A DNA stretch of 64,000 nucleotides, from the NCBI GenBank assembly GCA_905250125.1, contig CAJNOL010000221.1, positions 62,001 through 126,000 of the forward strand, given 5' to 3'. Of this stretch, positions 1 to 11,885 are shown piece by piece; position 1 is the stretch's first letter, and every line of letters begins with the position of its first letter. A model generated the notes under the pieces. The model was not told where the DNA came from. It made no database searches and saw only the letters and a list, made by a program, of their open reading frames with translations. Made by a program: the position numbers and the translations under genes. This DNA is from Rotaria sordida (taxonomy: Eukaryota; Rotifera; Eurotatoria; Philodinida; Philodinidae).

Positions 1-1578
1 ACGAATTTGAGCTTGACGAAATGAATCCGATGCTGAAATTTCAACACAATCAACACATGAACACATACTTGCATGAGGTTTTTTTATACGTTCACCTTTG
101 GATAATAACTGATGAACAATTGGTAAACGATTATATTGAGCAGCAAGAATAAGTGGAGCTAAGAAAGAAAATAATAAAAAAAAAGAATAAAAATCCTCAA
201 TAATTTGCAAACGAAAGGAAAGGATTTAATAACTGTTGAAAATAATCCTCTCGAAAAATTTGATTTCTTCTATGTCAAACGATCACACAAGAGATCCAAA
301 AGTGAGTCCTGGTTGAATTAGTCATGTAGCACTTATTTGTACTATGCACAGGTCTATTGAAATAGTCAATGACTGCAACATCTACATTGAATCCGACTGT
401 TGATGATAATCAACACTTTTTGTCCATTCATTTCATGAGCAATTAATCTATTTTCATATGGTTCGATAATACTTTTTGAGCGCTTCAAAATGATATAAAA
501 ACATCAAGAGAAAAAACACTGGCCACACAAAGAAATCCCAAGGAGACTATTCTAGAGACATGATTTTATGATTTTTTTTGTCTAATATTTAATAGATTTT
601 GATTAGAAAAGTACAATTCAGATAAAAATTAATATGATGTTTTGAATCCGTATCCTAAACTGAATGGATATGTGTGTTTCAAAAATCTTGGCAACCTTTC
701 TTTTTTGTTGAAAAATTTACCTGTGGTCCCCCTCAAGGTTGAGTCAAAAAATGAATTTTTCAATAAAATTCATTTTTCGACTCAACCTTGAAGGGTACCA
801 TAGGTAAGTTTTTCGACGAAGAAAAACGATTGCGAAAATTTTTGAAATACACAGAAGTCTACTCAGTTTTAGATACTGATTCATAATATCATATTACTTT
901 TTATTCAAATAGTATTTTTCTCACCGAAGTCTACTAAATATCAAGCAAAAAATTATAAAATCATGTCTCAAGAATAGCCTCTTTGAGATTTCTTTGGGTA
1001 ACGAATTTTTTTTTCTCGATGTTTTTATACTATTTTGAAGCCGTTATCCTCCCTCTCTGTTATATAACAGATGTCCTCCGAATTCTTCTCTTCAATGGCA
1101 AAATCGTTATATACATTCGAATGATAGAAATCGAAAAAGAAAACATACTTATATCAGAACTAAATTGTGAATCGTCATAAGCTTGTGGATCTGTTGGATC
1201 AAGAAATCCACCGGAAAATGTTCGATATGTTTGATGATTTAATATAAGATCAGCTATATTTGTATTACCCAAATAAATAGCCAAAAGAAGTGCATCACGA
1301 AATTTCTCATAAGGTGTCGTATTCAATAAAACTTTAACAACTTCAAAATGTTCATTTTCAATAGCTAATTGAAGTGCACTTTTACCCATTTTATTTAATA
1401 CATCTGATTTGGCTTCACCTGTTCTTAAAAGATTATATACAAGCATATAATCACCATGTGAACAAGCAAACAGAAATAAATCATTCATATCATCAAATGT
1501 TTTATTATGATATGTGTAAATAGTCGCCGAATGTTCAGATGTACCACGTCCAATTTTTAGATGATGATTGTGTAGCAT
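1..1578 (-). CDS. TRPC-type cation channel, N-terminal part (runs off left edge)
   Basis: Two exons are visible: 1578-1149 and 158-1 (incomplete). The first starts at a Met at 1578 and carries ankyrin-like repeats typical of TRPC N-termini (LFLFACSHGDY, MGKSALQLAIENEHFEVVKV, RDALLLAIYLGNTNIADLIL). It ends DDSQFSSDI at a GTATGT donor. The second exon opens after TTTCTTTCTTAG and restores the family motif as DI-TPLILAAQYNR, followed by KPHASMCSCVDCVEISASDS, the cysteine-rich linker seen in TRPC proteins. The phase matches (430 nt, then two bases). TRPC channels are plasma-membrane, calcium-permeable channels with cytosolic ankyrin repeats before six membrane segments; the membrane part lies beyond the window. 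Only about 30 residues precede the first repeat, shorter than in vertebrate TRPCs, so an upstream exon is possible. The intron is long (990 nt) and hosts a foldback element. Confidence 0.85.
482..1041. mobile_element. Foldback/MITE-like element in TRPC intron 1
   Basis: A 560-bp inverted repeat. The ends pair as GCTTCAAAAT at the left and ATTTTGAAGC at the right. Inner pairs include ATAAAAACATC with GATGTTTTTAT, AAAGAAATCCCAAGGAGACT with its partner near 990, GACATGATTTTATGAT with ATAAAATCATGTC, and a central palindrome (720-810) where CTCAAGGTTGAGTC faces GACTCAACCTTGA. There is no open reading frame of note and no clear target-site duplication. The arms have diverged, so this is an old non-autonomous DNA-transposon-like copy. 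Superfamily not determined. Confidence 0.75.
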
Positions 1579-4006
1579 GTTAAGTTTTTCTTTTAAAAAA
1601 TAAAAAAAAGTATAAAAAGAGACATTATCTCGTCTTTTTGAAAGATGTTTACGTAAAAAAATATTATTCTAACCCAAGAGCAATAGATTTAAAGAATGAG
1701 TATTAGCTATTAAAATAGATAGAAAATTTTTTCTTTGATCACGCACATTACTTTTCTATTTTTATCTCATACATCGATTTATTGAGTATTATAAAGAATA
1801 GTGTTCATAAGTACAAAAACTAATGAGAGAAAGAAAATATTCAAAAATATTTCTGTCAAAATTAAGATGTTATAAATCAAAATTCTATATACTTTCAAGA
1901 CTAGTTTTTCAACTATAATATTCAGCAGTCAGAGAACCAAAGATTATTATTTTTATCTTATTGTTTTTTAAATAACTTCTTTTTTTATAGATATCGTCAG
2001 TATTGTTGAGAAGAAAATGAAAGTTTTTAATCAATGTTACTTTCGAAATTCATGTTTTCTCCTTATTTTATATAGAGAGTAAAAGAAAAGGCCCATTCTA
2101 CTAAATAATGACTCGGAGAAGTCTAATCTACACTGTGTTTCTCTCTAGATGTCTTACTGAACCGATTATTTTTTTTTCTGGAAGAATCAAGTGGATGGAT
2201 AGTTTGTATTCAAACAAGAAAAAAAACACAATATTTTCAAAGATTTTCCAATTCAATAAATGAAAACTTACATTTTGAAATTAACATGAGTATATCGTGT
2301 AGTGAGATCTTTCTTTACTAATGACGAAAATAAAAACAAAGATATAAGAACTACTAAAAGCTTTTCTTCCATTGAACAACTACTATTAGAACTTTATTGG
2401 TTTTCTTCGGATGTTGATACTCTCTTGTGTATTCTCTGTGTTATTCTAAAACGTCATAGTATTAACTCATGCTATTTGAACACGCATTTTCTTTTTACAA
2501 TAGGAGATAAGACAACGATATCAAAGGTAGTTGAATTACTTAAAATAGAATAAAAAAACAGGCAAAGATAAACAGAAAAGAAAATATTATATGATAATAC
2601 GTTCATCTTTTTTATTATCTATTGATTTTGATCTAATTCAAAATAAAAAAAGACTATTGAAATATGTTTATTCAATATTCTGTTAGCTTGCTGAATAGAT
2701 TGAATTCAGTCAAGCACATAATATCGAATTTCAAAAAACATTCTTGTATATATTGTATGTTTTACTGAGTGTATATGAAATAGTATTAATATGAGAAATA
2801 ATTTAAATATCTTAAAAAAAATTTTCTTGAAAAGATTGCATTATATGTCGTAATATTGAGATTAAATTTAATGGTACTGGTAGAACAGTAGGATTTTTAT
2901 AAATGAATAATGTCATATAGAGTTTTACACAAGATATTTTATATAAGTGATAATTATTCTTATTCGTAAAATTCTTGCACAAAATGCGAAAGATCCATAA
3001 ATAAATGAATCAATTATTGATGTTAATAAATTTAAATAATAATGAGTATAATTTTTGTTAAATTAATCATATCATTTTCATGATTACTTATATATATATT
3101 TATGTTCATTCATTTTTTTTATAACATCAAATAGAGAAAACAAATATATTTATTGTTACAATTTTTAGATCACTAAAACTACGATAGATTTTTGTTGTTT
3201 TTATGACATTGATTGTTGTATTAAAATAATCATGATTAATAGTACTATATGATTAGTCATTGAAATAATAAGAAAATAAATGCATAAAGAATGTTTCATA
3301 AGTAAAAATGAATATTAATATAAATAGAAGTCATCGATAGATAGTTTTACTCATAATGATTAATGCACTAAATAGAGAACCAAAATATTCACTGATAAGA
3401 AAGTAGAAACAGAGATAAATCATACGGCATACAAGAGTCAGGTTAAATATTTTTCATCAATAATCATTTGACTCTATTCATTGAAATAAGAACGAATATT
3501 TTCAAGTGTAACATTATAGTTCTTTGATCATATGTAGATTCTTCATCCATTAATAATAAAGAATTACAATAATGAAACATTTGTGGATATTCCATTCTTC
3601 ATGATATTTCAGAAGAGTTCATAACATCTGGAAATATTAATATTAATAAAAATATTTTATATGTAATGACATGTATACTAATGCTAGAATAGATAGTTGT
3701 TGAAAATACCGTCAATGTTGACATTCAAAATAAAATGGTAACCAAAAACAGTCAAAGTATATCAGAATATAGATTAGAAAATAATAAATCGATGCTAAAA
3801 GTCGTTTTTTTTTAATGTTTCTCATCTTATTATAACTGTATGTTTTTATACCAAATATCGTTTAAATGTTGTTGAGTACATGTATGGAAATAAATTCTGC
3901 TTCATTATATTCGATAACTATATTCAACCATTCCAATAGTCAATAATAATTGGAGCTCTCCTAGTTTTCAGAAATGATTACAAAAACATGTAGTAAAATG
4001 TAAAAC
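1579..4006. other. Intergenic, no gene seen
   Basis: AT-rich sequence between the TRPC start and the TRPC fossil. The longest open frames (for example 2302-2553) lack family signatures and codon-like texture. It should contain the TRPC promoter, but no convincing core element was picked out. Confidence 0.6.
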
Positions 4007-5545
4007 TTAGTTAAATATTGATGAAAATTTACGCCAATCATTCGGTTTATTTTCTATAAAGTTCGATAAATCATGACTTAGATCAAATGCACTAGTAATC
4101 TGGTCTTCTGATACTAATGCAAGATAAACATCTGATGCAAGATTACGATTACTAGAAAGGTGAAGTTGAGAATAGGATAAACTATCACTCAAATCAATTG
4201 ATTTGCATTTACATTCAATGTTATGTGGAATTTCGACGCATTCACGCAAAACAAAGAATAAAAAATTCACTAGACTTGAATATTACGAATGGGTTCAGAT
4301 AGAAGTCACTCAATCGGATCCGATAAGATCCCTTGTACCCTGATATTGATATCGCTCTGTCACTAATATTCTCATTTCATCTTTCTTTTCCTTTCCTTCT
4401 CATTCTCTCTAATGTTCTTTTCTGTGTTCATTGCTCTTCTAGATAAACTTGTGTTGAATGTGAGATAGCCATATATTCTAAAGATATGAAGTAGCTCAAT
4501 AAGCATCATTAACACTGACAGTCGTAAGCTAATACTTCAGTTTGTCATTACACATGAATGAACTATCCAACAGTTTCCGACAATCGACATCCGACAAAAT
4601 TCGATGGTAATTAATTAAGTATCTGTTGCTGTGTTTTTTGAGATTATTAGACAACATTTGAAATATATTTGTAATACTTTTTATCACAACATGAAGATGT
4701 TTTCCACTAATCGAAGACTAATATTCACGCTTTTAAATGACTGGTTACGAAGAAAAACGAAGATATATGGTTCAACAAACATTTTGTAATAAATTATTTA
4801 TTCTTCATTAAATTATCGCATCAAGTCAATCGACAGTAAGTTTAATTGGTTTGTTCTACCTTTGGTTTTATTTTAGAATTTCAATTCAATAATTGGATGT
4901 AATTATAAATTAAAGTAAAGTACAATTTAGGCTGCTAATTTTCAATCAATAGTACGTGAGAAAGGAAGACGCTTCGAATAATGTCTATTATCCAGACGTA
5001 AATTCAACATGATTTCATCAAATCTTAGGCATATCCGACATTTTCGAGCTGTTGGATCTGAAAGGATCAAATTTTGGGATCCTTCGTCCTGAAGAATAAA
5101 AAATACTCATCTTGTATTAGAAAATTGTATAAAATTATTGTTCGATTACAGTTTGCTGCTAATTGAATTGGTCGTATAACAGCAAAATGAGATTCATCGA
5201 ATGCATCAATTGTATCTGCTTATCAATCGGCTACTGCTTCATCAAAGCATTTGAATGTGTTATATTTCATAATAAAATGATTAATTTTAGTTAAATCAAC
5301 ATAGATAGCAACAAGAAGAGTCTCAAGAAAATCGCTATACAGCAAATGATCAAATAAAACTTTTATTACTTCAAGATGATTATGTTTTATGCCGATAATA
5401 ATCTATGGAAGTTTTTGTTAATATACAGTTGTAGATATACTACTATGACTAATAGTACCATTGTGAAGATAATGTCCAACAGAAAGGTGATCGCTATGAC
5501 AACATGAAAATAGAAATTGTCGTAAACATCAGTAAAGATTTTTGC
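4007..5545 (-). pseudogene. Decayed TRPC channel paralogue
   Basis: Read on the minus strand, 5545-5105 shows degraded TRPC ankyrin sequence: FLFSCCHSDHLSVGHYLHNG, then HNHLEVIKVLFDHLLYSDFL, ETLLVAIYVDLTKI and DESHFAVIRPIQLAANCNRT. These line up with LFLFACSHGDY..., NEHFEVVKVLLN, DALLLAIYLGNT and DI-TPLILAAQYNR of the intact gene at 1-1578. Several in-frame stops and a frameshift interrupt it. Homology resumes at 4266-4007 (IPHNIECKCKSIDLSDSLSY, then LASDVYLALVSEDQITSAF), the TRPC linker region that follows the ankyrin repeats. The position of intron 1 in the intact gene (DI/TP) is read straight through here (VIRPIQLAAN), so this copy lost that intron or arose through RNA. An unrelated 825-bp insertion splits it. 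No membrane region was found, so the copy is also truncated. Confidence 0.75.
4267..5091. mobile_element. Unclassified 825-bp insertion with 13-bp target-site duplication
   Basis: The 13-mer AAGAATAAAAAAT occurs at 4254-4266 and again at 5092-5104. Removing one copy plus the sequence between restores an uninterrupted TRPC-like frame on the minus strand (…DEYFLFFVLREC…). The insert shows no terminal inverted repeats, no obvious poly-A tail and no recognised reading frame. A duplication of this length would suit target-primed retroposition or another process making a staggered cut. The family is unknown. Confidence 0.6.
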
Positions 5546-7866
5546 ATAAGCACTGTGATAGCTATGTTCAGCATAAATTGATTCTTATGATTGCGAGGAA
5601 AGTATCTGGGTATCTGAAAAACTACTCGAGTTTTGTTTTGTTCTGCTAATAATAGAAAAAACCATGTTTTTCTCTGTTTGCAATACAAATCTTTACCGAC
5701 TGAGTCGCAAATAATAGTAGTTGTTACAAAATGTAATAGTTTTTCCTTATTGATGAGTATAATAATTATCTTATGAGGAAGCTAGATGATTAGATCGAGA
5801 TGAGTCTAGTCGTAGTAGTTGTCTGAAAAGCCTCAAAACAAATACTAGAACTCGTTTTCTAAGGTAGTTGCCTATAGTGACGTTTCATTAGGTTAAACCA
5901 TATATTTATTTAATAAAAAAATATTATTATGAGAATCGATACATACTAATATTACTATAAATATAGTTAATCAGTCAGAATATAAAGAAGTTACAGATGA
6001 TTTATTAATTATAATTAAAGGAAATTGTGAAATTGACTACATAAGTTTTGTTTATTGAGAGGCACGTAAGTTAGCACCCAACGAAGGTAAAAGTGATTGT
6101 CATTAAAACAGTTTTGAACTTATGTATCAATATACAGTGTTCTTAGTATAAATCGGTCCCAAAAGAAGTATTTGGTAGACATGTAAAAATAGTATTTTGT
6201 TCTACGCGAATGTCCGATCAACAAAAATTCACCAACGACTAATGGGCAATGTGTATATAAACTTTTTGAAGATCCGTGTTTAACTAGAATCATTAAAAAT
6301 GTAAAACACAATATTTCGTAACTTGTACATTTCAATGTCGAAACCGAGAAGAAATTCTAATGGGTTTTATTTTATGAGTGTTTAATAAATTGTCAGACTG
6401 TTTATAATCAATCTGATAATTATCATTCATTAAAAAAATCACTTAATACATAATGTTGTACATTTGTAAAACATCTAATGGATATAAATGTTTCTTATAA
6501 GTTTTAAATAATATTTTGTAAAAAATTTTATCACAGACCATAATAAACTAATTTTTTTGCAGCTTTTATTGTGTTGGTTGAAAGACAGAACTGGTGCCTG
6601 CAAGAGCCCTGTCAGTCGATCAAGGTTTATATCAATTTCTGAAGAAATGAAAGATAAATTAGTAATAGAGCATATTTACGAATCACGAAAGTGATTGAAA
6701 CCTTGGCAACGAATAAATACAGAGATCTTCCTCAGAGAAGGTATAAGAATAAGCGAAGATCGAATATATATACTGTAGAGATTTATGAAGAGAGAAGAAT
6801 GGTGAGAAAGTTTTAGAGCATTCTCTCAACAATTCGATATCATCTTTCGAATTCTGGACGATCGTAACTGATTGTGTATGTTCTTCATAACAGGAAAACA
6901 TTTTTATTAGAATCAGCGGTATTTTTGTTTTGTGGACGCCGTTTAGGTTGATAAAATTGCATCTCGTAACTCGTTGTATATTTGAGTAATCAGCTAATTT
7001 ATTTATATAACTGTGACGAGGCGAATATATAATTACTATGTAGTTGAATCTGTTGTCATTGTAGATGCAAGAGATTTACATTTAACCTTTGTATCCTTGA
7101 CCTAACAATGGATAAACGAAAAAATAATGAGACAATTTTTAAATCGACTAATCAAGTTGGAAACTACGCGATCAGCTTCGCTGTATATATCATATTTTGT
7201 GACATGAATTGAAAAAAACTTAAGGCAGAAACAAGTAAACCGAAATATGCTGTTGCAAAAATCCAATAAATATCATTGTGTCGGTAGTATTTTAATGTAT
7301 CCCGATGTTAGCATACATTTTTCTAACAAACTCGTAAGATAGTATATAATAATAATTTTTTGCCGAAGGTCATAGGCATCCGATTTCTATGTAGAAAAAC
7401 CATCCTTGATTGATAATAATTTGTGCAAAATGGTCAGTAGAAAGATTCTCAAATTATCGGCCTCTCAAATTGTAAATACATAGAGGAATGAATGAACATA
7501 TTCTATAAATTTCTCTCTTACACACACAACACATAAGTGACATCTATCCAATAAGTCTTTGATATGGACATTGCAATGCGAAAATAATTTTGATATTTTA
7601 AGTATAAATATTAAAAATTGTTTGAATATCAATAAGATATATTTCTCAAACGAAAAGATGAAACTAATTATATAGAATAATGATTGTCAAAAACTCGTAG
7701 ATAGTGCTGCTAATAGAAGTATGGACGAAAAAGTAACATGATGATACACACGAATGAATGAATGAATTATATAAATATGAATACAACGACTATCCTTCTA
7801 TTTTAGCGTGTTTACTACTAATTTGTACTTTCTAAATAGATTATTATTATAAAGAGTTAGTGAAAA
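5546..7866. other. Intergenic, no gene seen
   Basis: AT-rich spacer between the TRPC fossil and the TIA1-like gene. Open frames at 6120-6335 and 6683-6901 (minus) have no recognisable family features. The last few hundred bases must include the TIA1-like promoter; no specific element was identified. TTAG at 7856-7859, just before the start codon, could be a splice acceptor. Confidence 0.55.
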
Positions 7867-10800
7867 ATGCATTCTCCATATGAAGAAAATGCCAATGCTC
7901 GAACATTGTAAGAAATTTTTATTTTTTAAATTTTGTTTATCATCACAGTTTTCATTCAATATTATAGATATGTTGGCAATCTTGATCCATCTGTATCCGA
8001 AGAACTCTTGATGGCCCTATTTACACAGATAGGACCTTGTAAAAATTGCAAAATCATTCATGAAGCATGTATTTTATCATACGATAATTCATTTAATTAA
8101 ATCCATATATTTTTTAGTCGACCGGTGATCCATATGCATTTATTGAGTTTACTGAACATCAAGCAGCAGCACATGCTCTACTTGCTATGAATAAACGTTT
8201 AGTTATGGGTAAAGAAATCAAAGTAAATTGGGCAACAACATCAGCAAATACAAATATTAAAGTTGATACAAGTAGTAAGTGTATTCATAATTAAAAATAT
8301 CAATCATTCTTCATTTTTATTCTTTGCACAGAACACCATCACATATTTGTCGGTGACATAGCACCTGAAATTGATCAAAATGCATTACATGAAGCTTTTT
8401 CACCATTTGGAGAAATTTCGTAAGAAACTAAATCAAAACATTTTGTAATTTCTTCTCTTATTTATATAGAGAAATTAAAATTGCTAAATTTCCTGACACG
8501 CAAAAATCGAAAGGTATATATTAATATATAATATTTACAATTATAAGATTCATCTTTCCATTTTGTTAGGTTATTGTTTTATTGCTTTTGCTAATCAACG
8601 TGTAAGCATACGAAGATAAAAAAAAGAAGGAATTAAAAACCGTTCAACTATATGTTTAGGATGCTGAAACAGCCATTGCTAGTATGAATGGTCAATGGCT
8701 TGGTACACGAAAGATACGTACGAATTGGGCCACTAGAAAAGTTTCAACTAATGAAACTGCTAGTAACACACGATATCGAGGTATGTGCAAAATATACATT
8801 GAAGGAGTTAGTAAATCGATTTATGCTAATATTTCGACGTTTTGATTTTCTAACGAAACTCCACTTCTTATTCAATTTGATAAATCTCTAAATTAAATTT
8901 TCTTGAAAACTGATAATTTTTATATGTATGATTTCTAAAGAACTAAATCTTAAATTTTTACTTATATTTAAAAAACAAAAATACTGACTAAAAGGTAAAT
9001 ACTTATTTAAATATATTTTAAAGAAAAAATAAATATTCAGACTATCGTTTGATTTTGTTCTTTAAAAATAAATCAAGATTGTCTTGTGTAAAAAACAAAA
9101 ATTATTGCTACATGCTTCTCTTCGATTATCTCTCAAAACATTTAATATAAATATTAAACTATCAAATATTCTTTTCTAATCATTAGAGAATTTCAATTTT
9201 CATTTATTTTAAAATGAAAAGAAAAAAAGTAAAGAATTTGTATTTCAAATCAATATGTTCTAATAAATATTATTCATGAAATTCTATATCTACTAGATTT
9301 ACATCAATTATAAATATATATTCACTTGCTGAAACCAATGATTTCGCTCTTTGGAAGTGAAAAAAAAATATTAGTTAATTTATCTTGAAAACATGCTACA
9401 TTATTCAAAAGGACATGCTCGTGAGTTTTCGTTTTCCACTTTACTTTGAGATTATTATAACTATTCACTTTGGAATTATCAAACAAAATACTATTTTTGA
9501 TACTGATAAAAATTGATATGATGTTAAGATGAACTTGAAAATGTATTAATAATAATAATAATAATAATAATCGATAAACATTCATATTTTATATAATCGG
9601 AGAAATTCTTTTTATTTATATACATAGCTTTCGTTTGGTTCTGCTTAAGAGAGGGGAAAAGGTGAGGGAGAAAGTCTCTCAAAGCTACAGAGCAAACATT
9701 CATTCATTAGTTTTGTTATCAGAAAAATATATTATCAGCTGGAAACTTTTAATACTTCCGTTATTAATCATGAATACTTTTTGCTTCGTCGCTATTTCTC
9801 GGATGTGAGTGTTCTTCTTCTCTTCACTCACATCTTCCATTATTAGAGGAAAAAAACAAAATGGACTTATTTGCCGTTGAGATATTGAGCTGGATTCCGT
9901 ACATAATATTCCACAGTATATATTAAATGAATTTTAGATATGTGGATGCTCAAAAAATACATTTAATGTTTATTTTATATTCCGTCTTTTTAATATATCA
10001 CTCTTCAAAATATGACCTAGTTTAGTTTCTCTTTGAGACAAAATAACTGATTTTCTTTAAAAAAAAATTTGCAAACAAACCATCGCTTTTACATAGATAA
10101 TCGGGTCGTCCAAAGAGATCACCCTGCTTTCTCTTCCTAATGATATGATTTGTTTATATATTTTCAAAAATTTACGTCAAAATAATACACATAATAAAAT
10201 TGACTAGACCTTCGGAATTGTTTTTCTATCATTATCAAACTTAAAAAAGTTTATTCATCTTTTATTTCACATGAAAATCTTGAAATAGAAATCCTTAAAA
10301 GAAACAAAACAAAACAATTCTCAAATAATCATTTTTTGGGTATTAATAATAAATGTTCTTAGGTAATTTCTTTTTTTCAAAATATAAAACAATTATTAAA
10401 ATTAATGAAAGTAAAATAATTCAAATATAATTTTTCTTTCTCTTCGTTAAAGTCTATTAAGAAATTAAACTAACAAAAATAAATATGAATTATTTTATTT
10501 TTATTTTTTAATAATAAAATTTTAATTTAGATTCAAATAATTCTCAATTTGGTCAAGAATCTTCCACACCTAAACTTGACTATAATGAAGTATGGAATCG
10601 AACAGGAGATACAAATGCAACTGTTTATTTTGGTGGTTTTGCTGATATTAATGAAGATTTAGCTCGTTCAATTTTTTCATCATTTGGTCATATACAAGAA
10701 ATACGTATATTTAAAGAAAAAGGATATGCTTTTATTCGGTAAGGTTTTTTTTTGCCCTTAAAAAAATCGATTTGAATTAATTGTTTTTGTTTTTTTTACA

Positions 10801-11885
10801 ATAGATTCTCTTCAAAAGAAAGTGCTTGTCAAGCAATATGTCATTTACATGGTTCAGAAATTCATGGTTTTACAACTAAATGTGGTTGGGGACGTGATGA
10901 ATCAATAAATGATCGAAATAATGTATCAAACTTTGGTAATAGTAATATGAACAATCAAAGTTATAATAAAAATCAATATGATTCTGTATGTTTGAATTCG
11001 AATAATAAAATTAATTTATTAAATTTTATATTATTATTTTAGTATTCACAAAATTCATATGGTCCACCATCGAATAATAATTATATGAGTTTGTATTTTG
11101 TTTAATAAAAGTAATTTGAACACCTTTGTTCTTTTTTTTTTAATTAAAGATAATGACAGAAGTGGTTATAATAATTATGGTAGTTCATATCAACAACCAA
11201 ACTATGTTCAACAACAGTATTCGAATTCTCAACAATGGAATAATAATAATAATAATGCTAATGGTCTACAATCGAATTCAATGCGTGATTCCTATTCACA
11301 GTAAGAAATAAAAATTTTTCTATAGTTTTGATAGTTATTAAAACAAAAATAACAAGTTCGAGATGTTTTTTCTATTCACATATAATACATACTGAGGAGA
11401 TAACTTTTCTTTGCTACAATGAGAGACAAACCATGGAGGAGATCAGATATTCTTATTCGTTTATTTTTTATTCTGCTTTCATAAAATTGATCAAATCTCA
11501 TATATTTGGATAATTTTGATAAATACGAGAATTTTTTTCTATTATGATAACTTGCAATTAAGGCGTGGGTAGTTAGGTGTGTCTTCGTTTCAGCCACACC
11601 CCTAAGCTGTTTTTGATCGTGCAATAATAACATTTTTCAGAATTTTACTTTCGATCAAATTTAAGTTTACTGTTGATTATTCATTTAGATCTACAACTGA
11701 TGGTACTGGATGGAATCATAATAGTAATAACAATTATTATGGACCGAATATTAATCAATTTAATAATTCACAACAATCTCATACGTATTCTTCAAACTCG
11801 GGTATATTATTTAAATGAATTTCTTGTTAATGTTTAAGTTTCTTCTTTTATTTTGTTTTTAGGTTGGGGTTCATCAAGACGTTGA
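7867..11885 (+). CDS. TIAL1: TIA1/TIAR-type RNA-binding protein with three RRMs
   Basis: Thirteen exons keep one frame and give about 433 aa: 7867-7907, 7968-8064, 8118-8274, 8332-8419, 8470-8513, 8570-8601, 8660-8780, 10531-10738, 10805-10985, 11043-11088, 11150-11300, 11689-11801, 11863-11885. RRM1 spans residues 13-87 ([15 protein letters not shown]), RRM2 102-178 (IFVGDI; SKGYCFIAF) and RRM3 224-293 ([22 protein letters not shown]). A low-complexity Asn/Gln/Tyr/Ser tail follows. This is the TIA1/TIAR layout: nuclear-cytoplasmic proteins that bind U-rich RNA, influence 5' splice-site choice and translation, and join stress granules through a prion-like tail. Exon 2 appears to use a GC donor (GAA|GCATGT), the only choice that keeps the frame. 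Intron 7 is 1,750 nt. TIA1 and TIAL1 cannot be told apart here, so the symbol is for the pair. Confidence 0.93.
9546..9571. repeat. (AAT)n microsatellite
   Basis: About eight AAT/ATA triplets inside intron 7 of the TIA1-like gene. Confidence 0.9.

Noticed and set aside
983-1180. Plus-strand 65-aa open frame
   Set aside because: It overlaps the foldback element and the antisense of TRPC exon 1, and has no family features.
9802-9834. 10-bp perfect stem GATGTGAGTG / CACTCACATC in TIA1-like intron 7
   Set aside because: Too short and isolated to call a microRNA precursor or regulatory RNA without expression data.
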